This document shows, piece by piece, positions 1-5,189 of a stretch of 5,372 bases of DNA (position 1 is its first letter; every line of letters starts with the position of its first letter). The translations under genes were made by a program, and so were the position numbers. The notes beneath the pieces were generated by a model, which worked only from the letters and a program-made list of their open reading frames with translations, did not search any database and was not told the DNA's origin. This DNA is from JALCSJ01 sp036788835 (GTDB taxonomy: Bacteria; Bacillota; Negativicutes; Acidaminococcales; Acidaminococcaceae), in assembly GCA_036788835.1 (NCBI GenBank), contig DAIQMR010000061.1:1-5372 (forward strand), in the 5' to 3' direction.

Positions 1-20
1 TCGTGACTTTAGTCGTGAGT
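1..20 (+). repeat. IS200/IS605-type right-end hairpin remnant
   Basis: The first 20 bases form a short hairpin: arm 1-8 pairs with arm 11-18 through two G-T wobbles. They match 16 of 20 positions of the tnpB right-end hairpin at 5291-5310, including an unbroken 13-base stretch (gactttagtcgtg). This suggests the decayed 3' end of a second IS605-type element lying mostly left of the window. The conserved ggttcaa end seen at 5311-5317 is not present here, so the remnant is degenerate. From here to 131 I see no gene, only AT-rich sequence with a short repeated tgtgtgcata (35-44 and 48-57). Confidence 0.4.
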
Positions 21-131
21 TAGGCGTGCTTTCTTGTGTGCATAACGTGTGTGCATATGTTAAATTAAATATTCGAGTAAATTGGCTTAAATGCTTGCTA
101 AAGCAATATGCTTTTGTCGAAGTAAGCAAAG

Positions 132-174
132 AAGCAAGCTAACCTTAATTCCTCAAAGGCTAGCTTGCTTTTTT
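132..174 (+). terminator. Strong Rho-independent terminator
   Basis: A 15-bp stem (132-146 against 156-170, one A/C mismatch) with a 9-base loop is followed by six T residues (169-174). It would end plus-strand transcripts entering from the left. It also lies just downstream of the minus-strand recombinase stop codon. The minus-strand side has a poorer T-tract, so bidirectional function is only possible. Confidence 0.8.
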
Positions 175-220
175 ACTCTTTAATTTCCATACTAACACCG
201 GATTTGAACTCCACTGTGAA
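173..220. repeat. 48-bp direct repeat, left copy (partner 4390-4437)
   Basis: Matches 4390-4437 at 46 of 48 bases in the same orientation, differing only at 179 (T versus C) and 215 (T versus C). Identity starts exactly at the minus-strand stop codon and ends at 220, where the two copies diverge completely. The pair brackets the toxin-antitoxin, ars-like and C45 genes. Confidence 0.95.
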
Positions 221-247
221 GTGGTCGTCAAAGACGGTGATTTTTAT
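173..247 (-). pseudogene. C-terminal remnant of a serine site-specific recombinase
   Basis: On the minus strand this reads ITVFDDHFTVEFKSG, then VSMEIKE and a TAA stop (complement of 173-175). The pattern resembles the extreme C-terminus of resolvase/invertase-superfamily (large serine) recombinases, which often end in a 'KITVxx..xVEFKSG.xxEI' tail. Recognisable sequence ends around 242-247, where the promoter of the toxin-antitoxin operon begins, so the rest of the gene is gone. The last 15 codons plus stop recur at 4390-4437 with only synonymous changes, which supports former coding. The family assignment comes from a short tail and is tentative; the coding origin is better supported. Confidence 0.6.
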
Positions 248-253
248 TATAGA

Positions 254-282
254 TTGACACAATACTAGTTAAGTAATACAAT
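254..282 (+). promoter_or_regulatory. Sigma-A promoter of the toxin-antitoxin operon
   Basis: TTGACA (254-259), a 17-base spacer and TACAAT (277-282) give a consensus -35 and a one-mismatch -10. Transcription should start near 289. This puts the ATG at 281 inside the promoter and supports the later ATG at 308 as the real antitoxin start. Confidence 0.85.
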
Positions 283-289
283 GTATTAC
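273..289. promoter_or_regulatory. Palindromic operator over the -10 box, likely antitoxin binding site
   Basis: A perfect inverted repeat, gtaatac (273-279) and gtattac (283-289) around a 3-base centre, overlaps the -10 element and the predicted start point. Ribbon-helix-helix antitoxins usually repress their own promoter by binding such palindromes. Binding by this antitoxin is inferred from position. Confidence 0.65.
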
Positions 290-307
290 AAGAGAGGCGG
301 CGATAAT

Positions 308-529
308 ATGACTATTTCTTTAAGACTTAATGATAATGAAACAGAATTATTTAAAAAATATGCTGCTATGAGGGGTATCAGCGTATCTGAACTAATAAGG
401 CAATCAGTTCTTGAACGTATAGAAGATGAATGTGATCTAAAGGCATATAAAAAAGCACTTGCGGCATATAAGAAAAACCCTATTTCCTATTCTCTTGATG
501 ATGTGGAGAAAGAGCTGGGGCTGAAATGA
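308..529 (+). CDS. RelB-type ribbon-helix-helix antitoxin
   Basis: A 73-residue antitoxin predicted to bind and neutralise the RelE-like toxin encoded next, and to repress the shared promoter as a dimer. Residues 2-7 (TISLRL) would be the DNA-contacting beta ribbon. Helices follow at about 10-22 and 25-39, with the typical 'GISVSELIR' turn between them. The C-terminal part (about 40-73, ending SLDDVEKELGLK) would wrap the toxin. ATG 308 was chosen because AGAGAGGCGG (about 290-299) is a good ribosome site for it, whereas the in-frame ATG at 281 lies in the -10 box. The stop overlaps the toxin start by 4 bases (ATGA), which implies translational coupling. The family call rests on fold pattern and gene pairing. 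Confidence 0.88.
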   Translation: MTISLRLNDNETELFKKYAAMRGISVSELIRQSVLERIEDECDLKAYKKALAAYKKNPISYSLDDVEKELGLK

Positions 530-792
530 AGTATCACGTAGAGCTTACCAGTGAAGCAAAGAAAAAACTAAAAAAAATGGATAAGTACACTGCATCTTTT
601 ATCCTAGGATGGGTGAGAAAACACTTGGAGGGATGTTCTGATCCAAGACAACATGGTAAAAGCCTTACGGCGCACCACCAAGGTGAATGGCGTTATAGAG
701 TTGGTGATTACAGACTGCTAGCCGATATTCAGGATGATAACATCTTGATTTTAATTTTGACTATTGGACACAGGCGTGATGTTTATAAGTAA
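526..792 (+). CDS. RelE/ParE-superfamily toxin
   Basis: An 88-residue basic protein with the RelE fold pattern: an N-terminal strand (YHVELT), a lysine-rich helix pair (about 9-34), then the conserved core WRYRVGDYRL (55-64), a hydrophobic strand (about 72-80), and the C-terminal GHRRDVYK (81-88). Proteins with this arrangement are usually ribosome-dependent mRNA endonucleases, and the basic R56, R58, R63, H82, R83, R84 and terminal Y87 are where family active-site residues lie. ParE-type gyrase poisons share the fold, so the target cannot be settled from sequence. Length is normal and the frame intact, so the module looks functional. It overlaps the antitoxin gene by 4 bases and is co-transcribed with it. 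Such pairs often stabilise mobile regions. Confidence 0.88.
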   Translation: MKYHVELTSEAKKKLKKMDKYTASFILGWVRKHLEGCSDPRQHGKSLTAHHQGEWRYRVGDYRLLADIQDDNILILILTIGHRRDVYK

Positions 793-793
793 T

Positions 794-814
794 AGTCCTG
801 CCAATAACAGGACT
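794..814 (+). other. Hairpin downstream of the toxin gene
   Basis: Perfect 7-bp arms, agtcctg (794-800) and caggact (808-814), surround a 7-base loop two bases after the toxin stop. No T-run follows, so it is a weak candidate for an intrinsic terminator. It may instead be a 3'-end stabiliser or part of the structured remnant that follows at 821-846. Confidence 0.5.
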
Positions 815-820
815 GGCCGT

Positions 821-846
821 GAAGCCCGATAGTTGGGTGGTTTGAA
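821..846 (+). repeat. Possible second IS605-type right-end remnant
   Basis: The stretch gaagcccg...gggtggtttgaa has the layout of the tnpB right end at 5287-5317 (gaatcccg...gggaggttcaa): a 'gaa-K-ccc' lead, a short hairpin (825-829 with 833-837, one G-T pair) and a 'ggg-W-ggtt..aa' tail. The hairpin is shorter than at the tnpB copy. No tnpB reading frame precedes it; the toxin gene does. I treat it as a possible orphan end; chance similarity is not excluded. Confidence 0.3.
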
Positions 847-852
847 TAGATG

Positions 853-899
853 TGAAATAAGCCGGTTTACTAGTTCGAAAATTCGTAGACCGGCTTTAT
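853..899. terminator. Palindromic terminator repeat, copy 1
   Basis: An imperfect inverted repeat: aataagccggtttac pairs with gtagaccggctttatt around a 14-base loop, with an A-rich 5' flank and T-rich 3' flank, as in bidirectional intrinsic terminators. Here it separates the toxin-antitoxin operon from the ars-like operon. The same 47 bases recur at 2964-3010 with 3 mismatches, all in the loop region. Confidence 0.8.
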
Positions 900-913
900 T
901 CTTGTAAAACATA

Positions 914-942
914 TTGACAAGTATCTATACTACACATATAAT
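914..942 (+). promoter_or_regulatory. Consensus sigma-A promoter of the arsR operon
   Basis: TTGACA (914-919), a 17-base spacer and TATAAT (937-942) match the consensus at every position. The start point should be near 949, inside the operator that follows. A promoter this strong would need tight repression, which fits an ArsR-controlled gene. Confidence 0.92.
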
Positions 943-946
943 GATT

Positions 947-966
947 ACATAGACGAATATCTATGT
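947..966. promoter_or_regulatory. ArsR-type operator
   Basis: The inverted repeat acataga (947-953), a 6-base centre, and tctatgt (960-966) sits just after the -10 box and over the predicted transcription start. The ATAGA-N6-TCTAT arrangement resembles SmtB/ArsR-family operators. A smaller palindrome, gtat-ct-atac (921-930), lies within the promoter spacer and could be an accessory half-site. Repressor binding is inferred. Confidence 0.72.
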
Positions 967-977
967 GAGGTGAAAAA

Positions 978-1274
978 ATGAATTATATTAACGTAGCATT
1001 AATATGTAAGGCACTTAGTGATTCTAACCGTTTACAGATTATAGAAATGCTGGCAGACGGAGAAAAGTGTGCCTGTAAACTATTGGAAAAATTTGCTATT
1101 ACTCAGCCAACCTTATCACATCATATGAAGGTGCTTTGTGAATGTGGATTAGTGGAAAGTAGGAAAGAAGGAAAATGGTGTCATTATTCATTGAATATGG
1201 AGACACTTGCCGGGTTTAAAGATTTTATCAGTGAATTGTCATGCTGCAAGGGAGGAGGGAATTGTTGTAAATGA
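978..1274 (+). CDS. arsR: ArsR/SmtB-family metalloid-responsive repressor
   Basis: A 98-residue winged-helix repressor that would block its own operon until a soft metal or metalloid binds. Residues 8-27 (ICKALSDSNRLQIIEML) are the family's opening helices; 41-53 (ITQPTLSHHMKVL) is the recognition helix; 58-72 (LVESRKEGKWCHYSL) is the wing. C31 and C33 (KCACKLL) at the start of the DNA-binding helix pair match the alpha-3 As(III)/Sb(III) site of classical ArsR proteins. C54, C56 and C68 are extra. The tail ends CCKGGGNCCK (89-98), adding four cysteines that could form a further site. The ribosome site gaggtg (967-972) fits ATG 978. The stop overlaps the permease start by 4 bases, so the two are translationally coupled. 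The inducer (arsenite, methylarsenite, antimonite or another) is inferred. Confidence 0.93.
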   Translation: MNYINVALICKALSDSNRLQIIEMLADGEKCACKLLEKFAITQPTLSHHMKVLCECGLVESRKEGKWCHYSLNMETLAGFKDFISELSCCKGGGNCCK

Positions 1275-2269
1275 TTTGGGACTTTTTTCAAAATCAAATT
1301 TTAGGAATGAAGTGGCTTAATGAACTCATCGGACAAATATTATTATCTCTAGGGCTAGACACAGCTAGTCGCCTAGGTGGAAGTTTGCAGTTCTTTCTGT
1401 ATGATGTTATTAAAATCACAGTTCTCCTCTGGACTTTAATATTCATTATTTCATATATACAAAGTTATTATCCACCGGAACGCAGCAAAAAAATAATGAG
1501 CAGATTCCATGGCATCTGGGCCAACTGTATTGCGGCATTACTTGGCACAGTAACACCCTTTTGCTCCTGCTCATCCATTCCTTTATTTATTGGCTTTACT
1601 AGTGCAGGATTGCCATTAGGTGTAACATTTTCCTTTTTAATATCTTCACCTATGGTAGATTTGGGAAGTCTGGTTCTTCTTATGAGCATTTTTGGTGCAA
1701 AGGTAGCTGTAGCCTATGTGGTTGTTGGCCTAATAGTCGCCGTAATTGGTGGCACCTTGATAGAAAAGATGCATATGGAGATGTACGTGGAGGAGTTTAT
1801 TCGCAGGGCTAGCAGCATTGACCTTGAATCGCCCACACTTTCCCAGAAGGATCGTTTGGAATATGCTAAAGACCAGGTTGTGAGTACCTTTAAAAAAGTC
1901 TTTCCCTATATTTTAATAGGAGTAGGTATTGGTGCTTTTATTCATAATTGGATTCCGGAAAGTATGGTAGAGAAGGTCCTAGGTGAAAATAATCAGTTTG
2001 GGGTAATACTTGCCACAGTCATTGGCATACCGATGTATGCGGATATTTTCGGTACCATTCCCATTGCAGAAGCGTTATTAGGTAAAGGAGCAATGTTAGG
2101 AACGGTATTAAGCTTTATGATGGCAGTAACAACACTGTCTCTTCCGTCTATGATTATGCTTAGAAAAGCAGTGAAACCAAAGTTGCTGGGGGTCTTTGTT
2201 GCTATTTGTACAGGTGGTATTATTATGGTTGGATATCTCTTTAATATTTTCCACAATTTATTTATTTAG
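1271..2269 (+). CDS. arsP: ArsP-type permease (ArsP_1/DUF318 family)
   Basis: A 332-residue inner-membrane protein with about eight hydrophobic segments (roughly 43-65, 84-110, 114-140, 144-165, 211-229, 243-263, 272-297, 305-327) and a hydrophilic loop at about 166-205. The signature TPFCSCSSIPLFIGF (95-109) carries the paired cysteines C98 and C100 typical of this family, and GIPMYADIFGTIPIAEALL (252-270) is the matching motif in the second half, consistent with an internal duplication. Family members in arsenic operons export trivalent methylarsenicals, probably by thiol relay, but other members have no known substrate. Coupling to an ArsR gene by a 4-base overlap and a thioredoxin gene 11 bases downstream supports a thiophilic substrate. 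The ribosome site ggaggaggga (1251-1260) serves ATG 1271. The gene looks complete. Confidence 0.88.
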   Translation: MIWDFFQNQILGMKWLNELIGQILLSLGLDTASRLGGSLQFFLYDVIKITVLLWTLIFIISYIQSYYPPERSKKIMSRFHGIWANCIAALLGTVTPFCSCSSIPLFIGFTSAGLPLGVTFSFLISSPMVDLGSLVLLMSIFGAKVAVAYVVVGLIVAVIGGTLIEKMHMEMYVEEFIRRASSIDLESPTLSQKDRLEYAKDQVVSTFKKVFPYILIGVGIGAFIHNWIPESMVEKVLGENNQFGVILATVIGIPMYADIFGTIPIAEALLGKGAMLGTVLSFMMAVTTLSLPSMIMLRKAVKPKLLGVFVAICTGGIIMVGYLFNIFHNLFI

Positions 2270-2280
2270 GAGGAATTATT

Positions 2281-2526
2281 ATGTCAATTGGTTGTATTAA
2301 GGTCCTTGGTTCAGGGTGCGAAAAATGCAATGCTTTAGAGAAAGCAACAAAAGAAGCGCTTGGAGAGCTTGGTCTAAATGTGCAAATAGACCATGTGACA
2401 GACTTTGCTAAGATTGCTTCTTATGGTGTTATGACAACACCGGCTCTTGTTGTTGATGAGAAGGTTGTAAGCTACGGTAAAGTTCTAAAGAAACAAGAGG
2501 TTATAGATCTTTTGAAAAAGTGTTAA
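2281..2526 (+). CDS. Small redox-active thioredoxin-like protein (TM0996/MTH895 type)
   Basis: An 81-residue cytoplasmic thioredoxin-fold protein, about the normal length for this minimal family. It opens with a strand (CIKVLGSG) leading to the active site C13-E-K-C16, followed by a helix (about 17-31), a second strand (VQIDHV), and TTPALVVD (52-59) with the expected cis-proline P54. Two extra cysteines are present, C5 and the terminal C81. A perfect AGGAGG (2268-2273) precedes ATG 2281 by 7 bases. It is the third gene of the arsR-permease operon. In such operons this family is thought to donate electrons to permease cysteines or to keep the metalloid substrate reduced; that role is inference. 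No separate promoter is visible. Confidence 0.88.
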   Translation: MSIGCIKVLGSGCEKCNALEKATKEALGELGLNVQIDHVTDFAKIASYGVMTTPALVVDEKVVSYGKVLKKQEVIDLLKKC

Positions 2527-2966
2527 TTTCCATAGATGGTGATTTCTTTGCTTCTGTGAGATACGATAGTTGGGCAGTTTGCGATACAGTCTGCAGCAGT
2601 CTAAAGAGTTTTGAAAAAAATAGGGAATTGGGTTGGGAGTTTCTTCAACCTTATCTAAAAAAAAGGCAGGCATATCAAGTCCGTTTCGGAGTAGTTATGC
2701 TTTTAGACCACTATAGTACGGAAGAGTATATAGACAGAGTTCTTAAGCGTTACGAAGACATTAAAATAGACGACTACTATGTTCAGATGGCGGTGGCTTG
2801 GGGAATTTCCGTAGCTTATGTTAAATTTCCTGAGAAAACGAAAGTGTTTCTAGAGGAAGCAGACTTAGATGATTTCACTTATAACAAAGCTATTCAAAAG
2901 TGTTTGGAGTCGTTTCGGGTAAGCGAAAAGGATAAGCGTACTTTAAGAAAAATGAAGAGAAAATGA
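2520..2966 (+). pseudogene. 5'-truncated AlkD-like DNA alkylation repair gene
   Basis: Open from a GTG at 2520 that overlaps the end of the thioredoxin gene, giving 148 residues, whereas family members (DNA_alkylation, HEAT-like fold) usually run to about 220-240. Family-like sequence begins around residue 10 (FFASVRYDSWAVCDTVC) and continues to the end (YYVQMAVAWGIS at 86-97, NKAIQKCLESFRVS at 122-135, a basic tail). W18, D22, R55 and W94 have the spacing I recall for W109, D113, R148 and W187 of Bacillus cereus AlkD, which act on N3/N7-alkylpurines. The N-terminal helices, some 80-90 residues, are missing and no good ribosome site is present, so I read it as a remnant. It would still be transcribed with the ars-like operon, and a short product is possible. 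Confidence 0.75.
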
Positions 2967-3010
2967 AATAAGCCGGTTTACGAGTTAGATAATTCGTAGA
3001 CCGGCTTTAT
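2964..3010. terminator. Palindromic terminator repeat, copy 2, between convergent genes
   Basis: Matches 853-899 at 44 of 47 bases in the same orientation; the stem arms are identical and the three differences fall in the loop. It begins within the alkD-like stop codon (2964-2966) and lies 32 bases from the C45 gene stop, so it can serve both the plus-strand operon and the minus-strand gene. On the minus strand a further A/T-rich run (3031-3038) precedes it. Confidence 0.85.
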
Positions 3011-3042
3011 GATTGAAAAAGACTAATATTCTATTTTTTTGT

Positions 3043-4281
3043 TCAAGCAGCCTTTTGGTCGAACTGGCTATAGGATTTTTTCTGTAAAAGTTTTTTTAAG
3101 TCTAACTTAATCCAATCTTGTCCGTTTACTATCCGCAACCACAGCTGTTGATTTCCGGGCGTTACTACCATCTGATATACAGTGAGATCATTCGAGAAAG
3201 GACCACCTTGCTCTATAGGCAAGGACATTATTCTTTGCATGTTATTCACATCAATCTGTCCTTTTGAAACTGTGGCCAATTCAAGAAGATTTTGCCGGCG
3301 AGATAGGGAATTCCAGCTTTTTTCATTGGTTGGCAGGGACCGGTTCCAGGCAGGGCAGGAATAATGATTACACATAGCCATGATTCCGTTAGGAGTAGTT
3401 GTTTCACCATGTTTAACACCTTCTACATCCCATTCATAAGAGCGAGCAGTTTGCCCATTTGCGACACCGATGAGGTAGGCAGAGTTTGATTGCACCGTGT
3501 CGAAGAAAGCATCAGTATATTGTAGACTGTCTGCATCGAAGAGGAGATTGAAGAGGCTGGCGGTACTGTGAATACGTTCGTTGGCACGTTTGATGCCAGA
3601 TGGGCTGCCGTTGTTGAGCTCTAGGAAGATGCCGGCTTCATTGAGACCGTTGACAGCGTATATTTCTCCACAGTAACCAATAGTAGCAGCAGCAAGAGAG
3701 CCGTCTGCCGGATGAAAAACTGCAACTATGACATCGCTACTTAGCTTTTTGAAGGAAGGAAAGAAGTCATAATTGCGGCCATAAACTAAACCATCTTTAG
3801 AATAATCTTGCCAGACTGCAAGTCCGCTACATTGGGTAATGCCGGAAAAATGCTCTACAGAATTGGTCATTTTAATTTGCTGTAGAGTAAGACCAGATGT
3901 TTCGGACATACCCTGCATAATGGAACGAAATTTATAAGGGTTGCGCTGATAGACATTATTGGCTATAGATTCAATTTTTGCTATTTGTTCAGGATGTTTA
4001 TCCATGAAAGCCTTAATTTTAGTTGTGTAGACATCATTTAATTCTGCCTTTAACAAATGTCCGTACTGGCGACCCATTTTGTGCCATGTGCCATAGAGAT
4101 TAATGACTTTGGCATTTCCTTGTTGATATTTTTCTCCCCGCTCAAAAGTAGCGGTAGATTTTGTCAGATTAAGAACTCGTTCGGCTTCTACTAAGGGTAT
4201 ATTACAATACATTAAACACAGCACAAACAAACTAAGTAGTTTTAAACTAATGGATTTTTTAAATGGCGATATTTTAAGCAT
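3043..4281 (-). CDS. Secreted C45-type autoproteolytic acyltransferase/amide hydrolase (Ntn fold)
   Basis: About 412 residues from ATG 4281; an in-frame ATG at 4290 is less likely because the aaagg ribosome site (complement of 4291-4295) would touch it. Numbering below is from the 4290 start. Residues 1-12 are basic, about 15-33 are hydrophobic, and PLVEA gives a plausible Sec cleavage near 36. The fold resembles penicillin acyltransferase (AAT) and bile-salt hydrolase. C154 in TQCSGLAVW is the probable nucleophile released by autocleavage after Q153. It is followed by YGRNYDF (170-176; R172, D175), VNGLNEAG (213-220) and N227/N228, placed as in Ntn cysteine hydrolases. The roughly 115 residues between signal and C154 would be the propeptide. 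The likely reaction is cleavage or transfer of a linear amide bond outside the membrane; the substrate is unknown. It is monocistronic and convergent to the ars-like operon. Confidence 0.8.
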   Translation of the reverse strand: MLKISPFKKSISLKLLSLFVLCLMYCNIPLVEAERVLNLTKSTATFERGEKYQQGNAKVINLYGTWHKMGRQYGHLLKAELNDVYTTKIKAFMDKHPEQIAKIESIANNVYQRNPYKFRSIMQGMSETSGLTLQQIKMTNSVEHFSGITQCSGLAVWQDYSKDGLVYGRNYDFFPSFKKLSSDVIVAVFHPADGSLAAATIGYCGEIYAVNGLNEAGIFLELNNGSPSGIKRANERIHSTASLFNLLFDADSLQYTDAFFDTVQSNSAYLIGVANGQTARSYEWDVEGVKHGETTTPNGIMAMCNHYSCPAWNRSLPTNEKSWNSLSRRQNLLELATVSKGQIDVNNMQRIMSLPIEQGGPFSNDLTVYQMVVTPGNQQLWLRIVNGQDWIKLDLKKLLQKKSYSQFDQKAA

Positions 4282-4326
4282 TGCTTTCATCCTTTCTATA
4301 CTTTTAATGGATTATTTAAAGAACTC

Positions 4327-4355
4327 ACTATAATCATATTATATCTTAATGTGAA
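4327..4355 (-). promoter_or_regulatory. Probable promoter of the C45 hydrolase gene
   Basis: On the minus strand TTCACA (complement of 4350-4355), 17 bases and TATAGT (complement of 4327-4332) each differ from consensus by one base. The start point would be near 4320, leaving a leader of about 40 bases. A second TATAAT-like box (complement of about 4338-4343) lacks a properly spaced -35. Confidence 0.6.
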
Positions 4356-4389
4356 GTGGAAAAACAGAGAAAGAATATAGTTGGCTACC

Positions 4390-4437
4390 TTACTCCTTAA
4401 TTTCCATACTAACACCGGATTTGAACTCCACCGTGAA
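4390..4437 (-). pseudogene. Second recombinase C-terminal remnant (right copy of 48-bp repeat)
   Basis: On the minus strand it encodes FTVEFKSGVSMEIKE and a TAA stop, identical in protein to the end of the remnant at 173-220. The two nucleotide differences (ACA/ACG for Thr and AAA/AAG for Lys) are both synonymous, which argues that the two copies descend from a translated gene. Upstream of it on that strand the recombinase reading is lost at once, because tnpB sequence begins at 4438. Flanks outside the 48 bases do not match those of the left copy. Confidence 0.7.
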
Positions 4438-5189
4438 TAGGCAATAGAATAAAACTGCCAAGATTGGGCAAGGTTAAAACAAAAAACAATTTAATACCTG
4501 AAGGACGCATATTAAATGCCACGGTGAGCCAGACTCCCAGCGGAAGATATTATGTGTCTCTTTGTTGCACAGATGTAGAAATAGAAAAATGGGAACCTTC
4601 CAAACAGGAAACAGGAATGGATATGGGACTAAAAAATTTTCTAACTCTCAGCAGCGGGGAAAAAATAGATAATCCGATGTTACTTAAAAATTCACTGACA
4701 AAGCTTGTCAAACTGCAGAAATCTCTGTCCCGAAAAACAAGGGGCAGCAGCAACCGCAGAAAAGCAAGAATCAGAGTGGCTGAACTACAGGAACATATTG
4801 CCAATCAGCGGGAAGATTTTCTGCAAAAGCTAACGTCAGGACTGGTAAAATCCTATGACCTGATCTGTCTGGAAAACCTGCAAGTAAAAAACATGACCAA
4901 GAATCATAAGCTGGCAAGGAGCATTGCCGATGCTTCCTGGTCCCGTTTTGCAGCCATGCTGCAATATAAAGCAGACTGGTATGGAAAAGTTATCCAGCAG
5001 GTGGGAATGTTCTATGCCAGCTCTCAGTTATGTTGCGAGTGTGGTCAAAAAAACGAAAAAGTGAAGGACCTAGCTGTACGAGAATGGACCTGTCCACATT
5101 GTGGTTCGAATCACGACAGAGACGTGAACGCCGCTAAAAACATATTAAAAGAAGGCCGGCATCTTCTGGAAGAAGCATGCTCGGCCTAA
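4438..5189 (+). pseudogene. tnpB: 5'-truncated tnpB (RNA-guided nuclease of IS605 elements)
   Basis: The frame is open from 4437, just after a TGA in the recombinase remnant, and TnpB-like sequence (NRIKLPRLGKVKTK) starts at the junction, so about 250 residues of the usual 370-400 remain. The first possible start is TTG 4464, without a convincing ribosome site. Numbering from there, all RuvC acidic motifs are present: GMDMG (D53), CLENL (E137) and DRDVNAA (D220). The zinc ribbon is also there: C190/C193 and C210/C213. The N-terminal wedge/REC region needed for TAM recognition and guide-RNA binding is missing. Active TnpB cleaves DNA next to a TAM using an omegaRNA copied from the element's right end. 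This copy is most likely inactive; a residual regulatory or trans role is speculative. Confidence 0.85.

Noticed and set aside
35..57. Two copies of tgtgtgcata 13 bases apart
   Set aside because: Too short and only two units; not a CRISPR or an origin iteron array, and no replication gene is near.
95..106. Small inverted repeat ttgct-aa-agcaa
   Set aside because: Five-base arms in AT-rich sequence are expected by chance and no gene is nearby to regulate.
281..307. Nine-codon N-terminal extension of the antitoxin from ATG 281
   Set aside because: The ATG is part of the -10 box and operator, and the predicted transcript starts after it; ATG 308 has a good ribosome site.
1468..1689. Minus-strand open frame of 73 codons
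   Set aside because: Lies wholly inside the permease gene on the other strand, with no recognisable protein pattern or ribosome site.
1993..2256. Minus-strand open frame of 87 codons
   Set aside because: Antisense shadow of the permease gene without family features.
2485..2673. Minus-strand open frame across the thioredoxin/alkD junction
   Set aside because: Overlaps two better-supported plus-strand frames and shows no family resemblance.
2984..2990. gttagat in the loop of the second palindromic repeat, resembling an integron GTTRRRY core
   Set aside because: The first copy has gttcgaa at that place, no integrase is present, and the element is better explained as a terminator hairpin.
3182..3364. 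Plus-strand open frame of 60 codons
   Set aside because: Antisense to the C45 hydrolase gene, low-complexity translation.
4550..4804. Minus-strand open frame of 84 codons
   Set aside because: Antisense shadow of the tnpB remnant.
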